DNA from: Dromiciops gliroides
Lineage: Eukaryota; Chordata; Mammalia; Microbiotheria; Microbiotheriidae
Reading direction: 5' to 3'
Length of the DNA: 64,000 nucleotides
Assembly: GCF_019393635.1 (NCBI RefSeq)
Contig: NC_057864.1
Coordinates: 446,852,822-446,916,821, forward strand
The notes beneath the pieces are model-generated. The model was given only the letters and a program-made list of their open reading frames with translations. It was not told the origin of the DNA and ran no database searches. Shown here in pieces: positions 1 through 10,867 of the stretch; within the stretch, counting starts at the first letter, position 1, and every line of letters begins with the position of its first letter. The translations under genes were made by a program, and so were the position numbers.

Positions 1-1530
1 AAAAAAAAAAATACAGTCACTTGGGGGTGGGGGGGGGGAGACTAGACTTATGATTTCATTGATATAAGGAACTTCCAAAGGAAAAAACTCCCTCTGCCTA
101 TGTAAACTGGCCCTTTATAATTTAGAGATTTAAACTAATTGCCTTAGAGAGTCTCCTCTGAGACTCTCTGTAGAGCTATTAGAGCTATAGAGCTCTAATG
201 AGTCAGAGGGAGGACTTGAGTCTGGGTCTTTTTGACTCTGAAACCAGCTCTTTATCTACCTAGTTCTTAATAGAATAGAAATGATTGGTTACTGAAATGA
301 GAGAGATTTCAAATGATTATTTATGTAGATAGAGTCAGATCATCAAATTATTACAGGAAATATAATAAATAGAAAATTATAGGAAATATAATATAAATAG
401 AAAATTGAAAAATCAATACCAAAATAGGAGAGATTATAAAATGATAAAAAGATATCTGTAACAGCTCAAATCTGAGCCATTTAAACAAGATATCAATGTT
501 ACTAACAGCAAATTAATAAAGAAAAAGGCATTGACACAGACTATCACTATTTCCTACAGAAGGTTAACAGTATAATAGACGTTACAATTAATAATTGGCT
601 GAGATACTTTAACCAGCAAATAGTATTTTTGCCAAGTGAGAGACAAGGCAGATAGGGAAATGCTGGTTTATAATTACGCAGAATAGTGAACAGTTATGAA
701 GAATATTTCCTTATAAAATGTCAAGTAGACGTGCAGAAAAAGTGAATTTCAAGAAAGCTTGGAGGAAGATTCAATTAAGCCAATTAAACAAAAGATCTTT
801 TAAAGATGAAAAGAGAAGGACAGCAAATGGATGAAATCCGGAAGAGATCTGTCAGCATTTCTAAAGCAAGTTATTTTCATCAACAAGGAGAGTAGAACTA
901 CCACATTTGTAGATCAACAAATGTGGTACCTTGGTCCCTGGTGAGCTAAATAAGAAAGTTGAAATAACATTTATGAGGAAAACATGAGAAGACTAGCCAA
1001 AGAAGAACAAGCATATGTGAAGGGAACCATGCTTAAGACAATGTAATTTTGAAAATATTGAGGGGTTGATTCTCAAGATACTTGAAAGATATTGAATGAC
1101 TAGAAAAAATCATGAATGATATTACTACCCAAAAAATGGCTAAGAAGAAGCTTAAATATCTAACAACTTATGTGCTTACCTTCTCATTTCTATGGCATCT
1201 TTATGAATACTATCTACAAATATACTGAGTGTCTTTAATAAAAATATGAGAAGGGAAAAAGAAAACTTTATGAATTATTTTCTATAGCAGCTCAATAATT
1301 GACTGAGAGTCAATTGTTTGCTGTTTATCGATTTTTAGAAAGCATTTGATAGAACATCTGGCTTTAAAGGTTCTCCAACAAGGTATCTTCCATGCAAATG
1401 TTATTATCAAACACAATTCCTTCTATAGAATGAGGAGTTGAAGTAGATAATTTATAAGGCTGATTTCCAGTGTACCATGATTGCTTAAAATGCCTAGTCA
1501 TGTATCACTGAAGGCTGCCTACTCTTCTCT
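1..1530. other. Unassigned AT-rich sequence
   Basis: No gene or clearly recognisable repeat. The text opens with a poly-A run and a G run. Two short perfect inverted repeats are present (146-169 and 899-928, see findings). Near 1320-1352 a phrase resembling a reverse-transcriptase box (encoding something like FRKAFDR, with a frameshift) suggests a very decayed LINE on the plus strand, but it is too weak to name. Confidence 0.4.
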
Positions 1531-1546
1531 AGAAAGAAAACTATAG

Positions 1547-1716
1547 GGGCAGCTAGGTAGCGCAGTGGATAGAGCACCAGCCCTGGAGTCAGGAGTACCT
1601 GAGTTCAAATCCAGCCTCAGACACTTAACACTTACTAACTGTGTGACCCTGGGCAAGTCACTTAACTCCAATTGCCTCACTTAAAAAAAAAAATCCTCAA
1701 AAAAAAAAAAGAAAAA
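1547..1716 (+). mobile_element. tRNA-derived SINE (WSINE1-like), type A
   Basis: Full-length SINE with GGCAGCTAGG head, GAGTCAGGAGTACCTG, CACTTAACAC and the AATTGCCTCA 3' end that defines type A here. The A-rich tail is followed by a repeat of AGAAAACTATAG, which also lies just before the head (about 1535-1546 and 1717-1728): a clear TSD. Confidence 0.92.
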
Positions 1717-1881
1717 AGAAAACTATAGAAAGTCTTCGGAAGGAGTAAAAAAGAAAAAGGAAAAAAGATTGTAAGAGGAAAGAATAATAGACTTATTTAA
1801 ATGAGAAAAAAAATTTAATAAGAAAAACATAAAAAAATGAGGGGTAATAAAAGATCTTCATAAATACTCAGTGTGGGGGGG

Positions 1882-2040
1882 TGGGCAGCTAGGTGGAGCT
1901 ACAGTGGATAAAGCACCGGCCCTGGATTCAGGAGCACCTGAGTTCAAATACAACCTCAGACACTTGACACTTACTAGCTATGTGACCTTGGGCAAGTAAC
2001 TAAACCCTTATTGCCCCCCCAAAACAAAATAAAACAAAAG
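1882..2040 (+). mobile_element. tRNA-derived SINE (WSINE1-like), type B
   Basis: Full-length copy with GATTCAGGAG, CACTTGACAC and a 3' end ending in ATTGCCCC (type B). The tail is (AAAAC)n. The TSD is AAATACTCAGTGTGGG at 1862-1877 against AAATACTCGATGGGGG at 2041-2056. A 3-bp insertion sits in the head (GGAGCTACAGTGG). Confidence 0.9.
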
Positions 2041-2149
2041 AAATACTCGATGGGGGAAGGATAATTAGAGAGCAATTCATTTAAGAGGTGATTCAGTGTA
2101 CCGAAAGCTTACTGTGAGTCAACAATATAGCAAGGAAGCCAAGAAGGGC

Positions 2150-2350
2150 AATTTAAGATTGAATAAAAAGAGGCACAGTGTCCAGGAACAGGTTGGTGAT
2201 AGTCCCACTTTACTCTGCTTCAGTGAGGACACATCATGAGTATTGTGTTTAGGACTGCATTATGTTTTTTAGAAGTACATTAAATTAATTAGCTGGAGAG
2301 TATACAGGGAAGGGCAACCAAGATGTTAAAGGCCTCTAGTTCAGTGATTT
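2150..2350 (+). mobile_element. Old CR1/L3-type LINE 3' fragment
   Basis: The segment resembles the 3' untranslated end of L3/CR1 elements (phrases like GGGCAACCAAGATGTTAAAGG near its end). It is heavily diverged and without boundaries; the family call is from remembered consensus. Confidence 0.35.
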
Positions 2351-2359
2351 CCAACCTGT

Positions 2360-2983
2360 TTTTGTCAGGCTTCCGTATCAGTAAAGTATTATTGAGCACA
2401 CCATTCAACATATGCATTTATTTATTCATCAATTGTATACATGTACTATTATTGTACTAGAAATTATGTTCATTATAAGATGTAAAGGACAGAAAGAGTA
2501 GGATAAAGACATATAATGTTCTGAAAATATTTTATTAATGATACAAAAACTTATTTGGTCTCACTAAAATACCAATAGTAGTAATGGTATTTGTTATTAA
2601 AAGCAATGTGATTAAATATGTTTCATTTCTTTTTTAAATTTTGTTTTAGCATTTTGTGATAAAATGATTCAAAGGTCTAGTTCTACATTCATATTTTGAT
2701 TCTTGTTTAAAATAAAAACCTTACAAAGATACATAGATTCAAATTGAAGAACTGAATTATTGCCTACATTGATATTAATTTTCCAATATTGTCCATTAAT
2801 TATGGATAATTATGAAAATTATACATAGATTATGCAAAGATTCTTTTTGAAATTCAACTACAAAATTTCCATCTTCCTTGATGTCAACCAATTGCTCTTG
2901 AAAACAAATGTGAAGGTGTTACATTTTGATATCCTTAACAAATAACATCTTTATTTTGAAGATTTTAAAATAGGTCATAAAAT
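2360..2983. other. Unassigned AT-rich spacer
   Basis: No ORF of note and no repeat recognised. Confidence 0.5.
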
Positions 2984-2994
2984 TGTTTGCAAGG

Positions 2995-3149
2995 TTTTTT
3001 TTAGTTTTTTTTTTAGTGAGGCAATTGGACTTAAGTGACTTGCCCAGGGTCATACAGCTAGTAAGTGTTAAGTGTCTGAGGCTGGATCTGAACTCAGGTA
3101 CTCCTGACTCCAGGGCCGGTATTCTATCCACTGTGCCACCTAGCTCCCC
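2995..3149 (-). mobile_element. tRNA-derived SINE (WSINE1-like), type A
   Basis: Reverse-oriented full-length copy: T-rich tail at the left, AGTGAGGCAATTGG (type A 3' end), head complement CCACCTAGCTCCCC at the right. The TSD TGTTTGCAAG occurs at 2984-2993 and again at 3151-3160. Confidence 0.9.
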
Positions 3150-3160
3150 CTGTTTGCAAG

Positions 3161-4090
3161 TTTTTTAAATGTGTAGATATGAGAATTTTGTAAACAACAC
3201 ATATATTTTCTTCAATCTCCCATCTAGGACAAAAGGGTTGACTATCCTTTGACCCTTAATAGTGTCAAAGTTTGTAGAAAAGTCAAGAAGGGTGAAGATT
3301 GAATAAAAGTTACTAGATTTGGCAATTAAAAGACCATTAGTCTCTTTGAAGAGTCTAATTAGTCTTCTTGAAGAGGTTTCCATTGAGTGAGGAATCAAGA
3401 ATAATGAGGAGTTTGAAAACTTGGAAGATTGAAAGGATGATGGTACTTTCTATGGAAATAGAGGAGTTTAGAAAAGAAGTTAGTTGTGGGTTTTTTTTTG
3501 GGGGGGGGAAGGGAAACAATGCAATTAGAGCTGCAAGGCACATCCATCTATACCTGCTCATCTGTGCTATTTATTCTTTCACATATACACATCCAAAAAG
3601 TGGGATGATTTTACTCATTGATCATTTGTTCATTTACCCTGGATCAGAGAGACTGAGGGTTACTTGTGGCAACCAGGAGATCATCTAGGACAGAAAGCAA
3701 AGGAATAGGGTGAGTGAGGAATTTTGTCTTCAGAACTACCCAAGGGTGGTGGGGTAAGGTTTGGTTTTATAGCCACCCTTGGGGGGCAAAAGGGGAGGCA
3801 GTCATGGGTAAGGACAAAGTAGGGGAATGTTGAATCCATTACAGGTGAGGAGGTGGTATGGTTGTTGGACAGAAGTCTTTGAGTGACTATCAAAGGTAGG
3901 GTGGGATTTGACCCATCTTCCCATTCTCCATTTGGTTGATCAACCTTGGAGTCCATCTGAGACCCTACTTTGAAGATCACTATTCTTGCTCATGCCATGT
4001 GATGATTTTTTTAATGTGATAATTTAAAAATAATTGGAGGTATATAGTTTAGAGAAGAGAAAACCAAGAGGTAATATTGTTATGGGCCTG
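3161..4090. other. Unassigned sequence
   Basis: No gene supported; short chance ORFs only. A G-run at about 3499-3508 and a T-run precede it. Confidence 0.45.
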
Positions 4091-4094
4091 AGGT

Positions 4095-4240
4095 ACCTGA
4101 TAATTGAATTCAAGCATTTGACAAGTTGTAACATGGAAGAGGGTTCGGATTTTCTATGTATGTTTGGGCCAGAACATAGAACCGGAAGCAATTGGGGGAC
4201 TCACACAAGAACAAAGTAAAGCTGGATGTAAGGAAAAAAA
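4095..4240 (+). mobile_element. Old CR1/L3-type LINE 3' fragment
   Basis: The phrase order (attached to a hydrophobic-looking 3'UTR block: GGGCCAGAACATAGAACCGG, then AAAGCTGGATGTAAGGAAAA) follows the remembered L3/CR1 3' end. Diverged and truncated at both ends. Confidence 0.45.
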
Positions 4241-4854
4241 CTGAATGACACTAATGTGGTTCTCTTGAATTCTGGGCCCTAATGATTCTGGGGAAGAGAA
4301 AAACACACCAGGGCACCCAGATGCCAGCACTGGCGTCATCTTCCTGGGGCCGCTCCTGGCAGTCATCTTCTGTCTCTGGCTCCAAAGAGTTGTCCTCCTT
4401 CCTTGGCTCTAGGCCTCACCACCCAGCAAGTGTTTACTGGACATTGCTAAGGTCTTAGAGCCCAGGAGTCAGGACATATCCTCCTGATGTTTTCAGAGCC
4501 TCTGATGAGTAATCCAACCTCGACAATTCCCATGAACTCTTCCAGGTTATGACCTTGTCTGGTTTTATGGTGGAGAATGCACATTGCTTGTTCTCATCAA
4601 GAACTTTATTTGTGAGATGCCCTTTCCTCTGGAAGTGATCTACTACTGCATGGGGTTCACAAAACATTTTCACATGAACTTTCCCTCTTCTAAAAGCAAT
4701 CTACTGAGCTTTAGAGAAATGTATCCCAGGGTTAGATGGGACTAAATGTTGTCAATTCTACCTTTGAAACCCATTCATGTTAACACTTGATTGAACTAGT
4801 TCAATCACCACCAAATAAGTCTTCCCACTTCTACTCTCACCCTCCATTGCTTTC

Positions 4855-5040
4855 AGACTACTATTTCTTAGGAGTAGATCTAATTATGTCACACGGCTCA
4901 AAAATTCTTGCTGCTTTCTTGTTGCCAACTTCTTGGCCTGGCCTCCAAGGGTCCTTCATAACTGGTCATCAGCATATTTTTCCTGTCTCATCCTGCTCCA
5001 TACACTTAACCTTCTAGTTAAACCAGGCAACTTTCTTTCC
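4855..5040 (+). mobile_element. L2-like LINE fragment
   Basis: Sequence around AATTATGTCACACGGCTC, then TTGGCCTGGCCTCCAAGG and CCTTCATAACTGG, follows the L2 3' region (the block ending in 'cctccatgatctgg' type text). Weakly conserved, so low specificity. Confidence 0.45.
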
Positions 5041-5089
5041 ACATTCACACACATTTTGTGCTTTTGCTTGTTCCTTATTCCTTATATCA

Positions 5090-5235
5090 TTAGTCAATGA
5101 ACATTAACTAAGTATCTACTATATGCCTGGCATCATGCTAAATGCTGGGGCTACAAATATGGAAAAGAAAGAAAGTCCCTGCCCTCAAAGAGCTTATACT
5201 CTAATGAGAAAAGACAACACACAAAAGAAAGCTGA
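5090..5235 (+). mobile_element. Ancient interspersed repeat (MIR3/L2-type tail)
   Basis: Contains AAGTATCTACTATATGCC, GCATCATGCTAAATGCTGGGG and CCCTGCCCTCAAAGAGCTTA, the order seen in the better preserved copy at 29215-29860. The same family also appears at 18365-18475 and 56895-57000. Confidence 0.55.
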
Positions 5236-5464
5236 AAAGTAGGGGGGAAGGGAGAGGTACTCAGTGTGGGGGCATGACGAAGAAATCAAAGAAGTACAAA
5301 TTGAGTGCAACCAGATGGGAACTGGGGAGATGTCTGTCCTGTCCCCTCTCCTTAAATGGAGGATTTTATGGTTCTACCCATGATATAACCTTGCAAGAGG
5401 ATGGGATTTCCCAAGGATTAGATTACTGGGGGCTGGTGAGATCAAAGAAGTCCTAAATTCTATA

Positions 5465-5610
5465 ATTAGGGTGTCTTTTCACATACTCAATTTCTACTTA
5501 TCTGCTAAAGCCCAACTCTACTGTCATCTTCTTTAGAAAGTCTTCCTGGATTCCCTTCTGTTGGAGCTCACATAGCCCTTTATTTTTCACATTTCTAATA
5601 CAAAGTATCA
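5465..5610 (+). mobile_element. L2-like LINE fragment
   Basis: Reads as the L2 block with AAAGCCCAACTCTACTGTC and AGAAAGTCTTCCTGGATTCCC. It is probably the continuation of the fragment at 4855-5040 after insertion of the repeat between them. Confidence 0.45.
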
Positions 5611-6318
5611 GGGGGGGTATGGCTCCCTTTCTCCTAGTTTTTGAGCTGTCAGCCCCATGTCTCAGGTTGGTCCTACCTATAAAACTTCAGAGAGAAGTCA
5701 AAGATGGGCCCACAAAATCTCCACTACCAAGAGCTAAAAAGAAAAAGGAGTCAGAATTGAGCAGGATGGAAGTGATAATAGGACATGGCCAGCATGCTCA
5801 CTTTTTTCAAAGGCAGAGACCAGAGGAAACAACACCCCAGAAGGAGCCTGTTGATAAGCCTGCAGCTGTTTTTCCTGTGATAAGACCATAACATTGAAGG
5901 TGTCTCTTTGGGATGGAACAGGCTTAAATGTGAGGCAGGAGAAACTGGAGAGGCCAAGTGAAGTCAACAAGTATTAATTTAATGCCTATTCTGTTCCAGG
6001 AAGAGCAGCTAGCAGTGGAGGACATGGAATCAGTCAGGACATGCTGAATTCTGGGTCACAAATGACTTACTGTTAACACTTCAATAAATTTGACTATGAG
6101 TGGAATACCCTTGAGAGGTCATGGGGGACCTGCTAGGTCCTTGTGAAAATGCCTGATAGGGAAGTATCTTTTTAAGCTTAAAAGCTAGGAGTTTTGTTTT
6201 TGTTTTGTTTTCTTTTGGTTTACTACTGTCTGCTGGCTAAAAGTCTTTGAAGTGTGTTTAGCCATGGACACTCAGAAAAAGTGGTTGTTTGAATGTGTTG
6301 AGGCTTTTTTCTTCCTTT
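5611..6318. other. Unassigned sequence
   Basis: A 90-codon plus-strand ORF (5619-5891) overlaps minus-strand ORFs of similar length. None shows a motif or compositional sign of coding, so I treat them as chance. Confidence 0.45.
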
Positions 6319-6332
6319 TCTCAAGGTTATTT

Positions 6333-6472
6333 TTTAAAATTTAATTTATTTATTTATTTATTTATTATTCATTCATTCATTTATTTGTTTATTTATTTAT
6401 TTATTTTTACAGGGCAATGAGGGTTAAGTGACTTGCCCAGGGTCACACAGCTAGTAGGTGTCAGGTGTCTGA
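6333..6472 (-). mobile_element. 5'-truncated SINE with expanded (TTTA)n tail
   Basis: Only the 3' part of a type B SINE is present (AGGGCAATGAGGGTTAAG to GTGTCAGGTGTCTG, about 65 bp). Its tail, on this strand at 6338-6408, has become a TTTA/ATTC microsatellite. The flanks repeat TTTCTCAAGGTTAT (6319-6332 and about 6474-6487), so the truncation happened at insertion. Confidence 0.85.
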
Positions 6473-6692
6473 TTTTCTCAAGGTTATGAAGAAAGATCTT
6501 TTTGTAGTTAAGTCACACCTTCATGATGAACTCTTATTATATTATGCTTGTGACTGAATTCTAGTGAAATGGAACAGCAAAAGGAAGAGGATACAACTTT
6601 GTCCTGGAAGACTTTAATTGGATAAATCCACATCTACTACTGCCCTAGAAAAAATTAAATGAATGTCCATTACCCACAAAAAGGGTGAAACT

Positions 6693-7040
6693 TGTAATGA
6701 TTGGAATGATGCCACCTGCTGGAGAGCTACTGTAGGAAAGCTCTGCCATGAGGAGAGGGCATCTGAGGGCAAGCCATGTGGTCAGTTCCTTGGTGTCAGG
6801 TGTCAGTACTTGCTCGTGGGTACTGTCTATCAAAGCTACCAGCCAATCAATTTGAGGAGCCTCCCATTTCTGGGAGGAGGACACGAAGTAGGAAGCGGAT
6901 GCTGGTGGAGGGGTTCTTGCTCTTTTTGTTCCTGACCTTGCCATGGTGGGTCGGATGATGGGGTCTCTTAGAAATAGTTAGATTTTTACCTTTCTCTCTG
7001 ATCCTAATGCTCTTTAATAAATATTTAAACACTTTAAAAA
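6693..7040 (+). mobile_element. Truncated LTR, same family as 11239-11601
   Basis: Begins TGTAATGATTGGAATGATGCC and shares GCCACCTGCTGGAGA, GCCATGAGGAGA, GGCATCTGA and a TTAATAAA polyadenylation signal (about 7014-7021) with the complete solo LTR at 11239. The sequence past the AATAAA differs, so most of U5 is missing. No internal retroviral coding sequence is seen. Confidence 0.7.
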
Positions 7041-7716
7041 AGCCCCGGAGGATGGAGGTAGCCAGCTTTTTGAGAGCTATAGAGACCTTGACATTACCAC
7101 TATCCTTCCCTCCCCATCCCTCAACATCCTCTGTGGTTGGGTAGAGTGCATACCTGATGGAGTGAGTGAATGCTTGACAAACAATTTGAAATCAGATCTC
7201 AAAGGCAAAATAGGTAAAAACCTACTTATAAGCAAAAAACCCCCCAAAAAACCCAGTCTGAATGGGTTATGCCCTTACATCTCATTGTATCTATTACTTG
7301 CCCTTTTATAATCCAAACTTTCCAAAATCTGAAAGTACACAAAAACATTAATGTTCTCTGGTAATTAAAACATTATTTTGTATTAGAGCAATATATATAG
7401 ATTATCTCTCACTAGCCAATAATCCTTGAAGGCAAGGATTGTATTTTATTTAAACTATGTATCACCATTTGCATCTGGCCTAAGCTTAATAATTTTTTAT
7501 TTAATTCTGAGGGGAATAACAGCACTGTATATGATTTGAGTAAAGGATCTCCCACCTGTTACTTGTGATAATGGATATCTCATTTAACTTCTTTTGGCCT
7601 CAATTTCCCTATTTCTAAAAAAGAGATAATAACACCTCTACTACCTACTTCCTATGGTTGTTGGTAGTTTGTCAGCTTCTGAAGTAATATGTATATGTGA
7701 AATACTATGGAGGTCA

Positions 7717-7878
7717 GGGGCAGCTAGGTGGTGCAGTGGATAAAGCATCAGCCCTGGATTCAGGAGGGCCTGAGTTCAAATCCAGCCTCAGACACTTGAC
7801 ACTTACTAGCTGTGTGACCCTGGGCAAGTCACTTAACCCTTATTGCCCCACAAAAAAAGAAAAGAAAAGAAAAGAAAA
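7717..7878 (+). mobile_element. tRNA-derived SINE (WSINE1-like), type B
   Basis: Full length, type B 3' end (TTATTGCCCCAC), tail (AAAAG)n. Perfect 16-bp TSD GAAATACTATGGAGGT at 7699-7714 and 7879-7894, one of the cleanest in the window, implying a young insertion. Confidence 0.94.
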
Positions 7879-8212
7879 GAAATACTATGGAGGTAAGGGA
7901 GGAGTCCTTTCAGATTTTCTTAAAAATTAAGGAAAGCAGGTAGGGGGTGGTTCAATGAATTGAGACACTGAGATATAAGGGTGCTTCTCATTCAGGCTTT
8001 ATTTGTACCTTGTAAAGGGTAAGTCCCTTTCAGATGGGTGGGCCATTTTGTACCTTATAAAAGTTGAGCAGGTTCATTTGTGCCTTGTAAATGAGGTAGC
8101 TGGGTGGCTAAGTAGATAGAGCCTTGGGTCTAGTGAATCAGAAAGTTGTTATTTAGTTCTCTTTGACTCTGTGACCTCTTTTGGTGTTTTCTTGGCAAAA
8201 ATACTGGAATTA

Positions 8213-8368
8213 GGGGGCAGCTAGGTGGCACAGTGGATAGAGCACTGGCCCTGGATTCAGGAGGACCTGAGTTCAAATCCGGCCTTAGACACTTAACAAT
8301 TACTAGCTGTGTGACCCTGGGTAAGTCACTTAACCCCAACTGCCTCACCAAAAAACAAAACAAAACAA
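8213..8368 (+). mobile_element. tRNA-derived SINE (WSINE1-like), intermediate type
   Basis: Head GGGGGCAGCTAGGTGGCACAG; body GATTCAGGAGGACCTG as in type B but 3' end CAACTGCCTCACC as in type A. Tail (AAAAC)n. TSD AAAATACTGGAAT (8199-8211) against AAAATATTGGAAT (about 8369-8381). Confidence 0.9.
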
Positions 8369-8517
8369 AAAAATATTGGAATGGTTTGCCATTTCTTTCT
8401 CCAGCTTATTTTCCAGATAAGGAAACTGAAGTAAACAGGATTAAGTGACTTGCCCAGGGTCACACAGTTAAAAAAGTGTCTGAGGCCAGATTCAAAAATA
8501 GGAAAATGAGACTTCTT

Positions 8518-8667
8518 AACTACAAGCTCTGATTCTATCCACTGCCCAGCTGCCCTGGAACTCAGGAAGACTAGAGTTCAAATCCAGCCTCAAACTACAA
8601 GCTCTGATTCTATCCACTGCCCAGCTGCCCTGGAACTCAGAAAGACTAGAGTTCAAATCCAGCCTCA
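8518..8667 (+). repeat. 75-bp tandem duplication
   Basis: Two adjacent units, 8518-8592 and 8593-8667, starting AACTACAAGCTCTGATTC and differing at about one base (CAGGAAG against CAGAAAG). Each contains one inverted and one direct piece of SINE-like sequence. Confidence 0.93.
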
Positions 8668-8825
8668 AACACTTTAGCCCTGTGACCCTGGCCAAGTCAC
8701 TTAAACCTTGGTTTGCTTATGGGGAAGGAACTGTCAAACTACTCTAGTATCTTTGCCAAGACATCCCCAAGGATGTCCATGGGATCAAGGAAGAGTCTGA
8801 CAGTACTCAACAACAACAAAGGACT

Positions 8826-9434
8826 ACAGGCTTCGAGTAACAAATATAAAAAGGCCAAGAAAGCATCTGCACCAAAAACAATGTACTTGCCCCAAGACAG
8901 AGGGTTTTTTGTATTTTTTTTTTCAAATTTCTATCTCTACATGCTATGTCTCAACAGGGCAATGACCATTTATTTGCCCAATAATCACCAAACAGCTCCA
9001 GGAAAAGGATCCCCCAGTTGTTTAAACTCCAAGATTCTCCTGTTGGTTTAAGCAAATGTGTGGCTGGGGGCAAGGTAGGAGGGATAAATATGCCCATGCC
9101 CAGAATTCAGCTCTTCTGTCTCTGTAGACTGCTCAGTGGGTTTCCTGTACTTTTCATATGCAAATGAGCTACTCAAAACCTTACATCCTTTATGAGTTGC
9201 AAATGATCCTACCCAACCTTTTACATCCTTTACAAGGTACAAAATGATTCACTCAAATCTGGAAGGGGTTCACCTTTTTTAAGGTGAAAATGAAGTCTTA
9301 TATCTCATTGTCTCTGTTACTTGCCCCTTCATCTTGTAAATATGCCTGAATCAAAGAGGATATTGTATTACATTAATGTTACTATTACCTAACAGAGTCA
9401 CAAATTGGCAACTTATCTCTAAGAATTTTATTGG
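8826..9434. other. Unassigned sequence
   Basis: No recognised repeat. The 112-codon plus ORF (8713-9051) begins inside the Mar1-type SINE and runs through a T-tract, so it is not credible as a gene. Confidence 0.45.
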
Positions 9435-9451
9435 AAACATATTCTATTTGA

Positions 9452-9606
9452 TGTTTTTTTTTTTAAGTGAGGCAATTGGGGTTAAATGACTTGCCCAGGG
9501 TCACACAGCTAGCTAGTAAGTGTCAAGTGTCTGAGGCCGGATTTGAACTCAGGTACTCCTGACTCCAGGGTCGGTGCTCTAACCACTGCGCCACCTAGTT
9601 GCCCCC
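9452..9606 (-). mobile_element. tRNA-derived SINE (WSINE1-like), type A
   Basis: Reverse copy with AAGTGAGGCAATTGGGG and a GTACTCCTGACTCCAGG block (type A). A CTAG duplication (AGCTAGCTAGTAAG) is private to this copy. Perfect TSD AAACATATTCTATTTGA at 9435-9451 and 9607-9623. Confidence 0.94.
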
Positions 9607-9859
9607 AAACATATTCTATTTGAATAGTGATGAGAGATAAAATGTGCCAGTTTTTGTCCCTTCCCCTTTATTATTGAATTTTTAGGCACAAAATGTCCGA
9701 AAGAAATAAGGAATTAATGGATAGAGTTGAAATCTTTATTCACAAATTCATAGTATTTTGTACCAAACAGGACTATCAGAAATTACCTAGGATTTTTGTT
9801 AAGACAAAATTATATCCAAAAGGGATTTCATTAAACTTAATGAGATTATAGCATCTTCT

Positions 9860-10300
9860 TTCTTGGGAGATTTTAATGAGTCACTAGATCCCAAGAATGA
9901 TGTCTGGAGATATTTCCTTTGTGAAGAGGAAGATGAATGGATTTGATATGGGTCTGGGATAACTCCCCTTGAGAAGTAAGGGAGATAAGCCTATTAGGCT
10001 TGGCTGCTGCCTGAGTGCACCAGTGATAACTCGGGAAGTCAGTACCACCACCCCTCTGTTGCAGGTGGTCCACTCTTTATAAAAGATTGGGCCTCTTCTC
10101 CATTGTGGGCGGGGTTGGGGGGGGAGGGGTAGATATCTGTTTCCACACCATCTCCTCCCCAAGAGGGAAATCTTCCCTCTTGGTCACCTCTAATGCCCAA
10201 ATAAAAGACTATTTTATTCTAATTAGATTGTGTGCTAGAAGTGTAATTCTTTAAAGAGAAATACCTAAGGAGCTGTACCACCTATTTCCCTGTGACTGAT
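9860..10300 (+). mobile_element. LTR-like element (family of 10868-11640)
   Basis: A TATA-like TTTATAAAAGA at about 10075-10085, a polyadenylation signal AATAAA near 10200, and the block TTCTAATTAGATTGTGTG are arranged as promoter, poly(A) site and U5. The last block recurs near 11196-11213. The 5' boundary is not visible. Confidence 0.4.
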
Positions 10301-10464
10301 GGATGAATGAATGTTTGGAATGTATGGATGAATGAATCAGTGGATGGTTGAATGGATAGACTGACTAAAAAAATTCTTTTTCAGTTTCTGAGAATTTCTT
10401 CTCTGGTTGAATTCAAAAAACTCAAACAAGAGCTGGAACAACATAACACAGAGAAAGGAATACT

Positions 10465-10595
10465 GTTATTATTTGGAGTCAGAGGACCAGAATTCAAATC
10501 CAAATTTTGCCATTTACCAGCTATGCATTGAATGTCTTGGGGCCTAAGCTCTTCATTTATAAGACAAGAGTTGGATTAGAAAATTTTACTCACTG
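10465..10595 (+). mobile_element. MIR fragment
   Basis: GGAGTCAGAGGACCAGAATTC, then GCCATTTACCAGCTATG and a CTTCATTTATAAGAC block in MIR order. Confidence 0.55.
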
Positions 10596-10696
10596 ACACA
10601 GGCCTAAAATCAACCAGAAGGGGTTTTCCCTGTGAGAAACAAAATCAAAGATGTAGTAGAGCCTGGGAAGCTGCTCCTGTGAAAAATGATTAATCT

Positions 10697-10850
10697 AGGG
10701 CAGCTAGGTGGCACAGTGGATAGAGCACCGGCCCGGGAGTCAGGAGTCCCTGAGTTCAAATCTGGCCTCAGACACTTAACACTTACTAGCTGTGTGACCC
10801 TGGGCAAATCACTTAACCCCAATTGCCTCACTAAAAAAAAACAAAAAAAT
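10697..10850 (+). mobile_element. tRNA-derived SINE (WSINE1-like), type A
   Basis: Full-length, diagnostic GAGTCAGGAGTCCCTG, CACTTAACAC, AATTGCCTCACT. Perfect 16-bp TSD GAAAAATGATTAATCT at 10681-10696 and 10851-10866. The target is the start of the LTR-like element that follows. Confidence 0.95.
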
Positions 10851-10867
10851 GAAAAATGATTAATCTG

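Larger units (their letters stand above)
8090..8825 (+). mobile_element. Mar1-type CORE-SINE, partly duplicated, split by a younger SINE
   Basis: Older SINE sequence lies on both sides of the copy at 8213-8368: TTCTTGGCAAAAATACTGG, then GGTTTGCCATTTCTTTC in antisense sense, and on the right TCTTTGCCAAGACATCCCC, GAAGAGTCTGACAGTACTC and a (CAA)n end at 8809-8820. These are remembered Mar1 3' features. A 75-bp internal tandem duplication (8518-8667) is described in findings. Confidence 0.65.
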
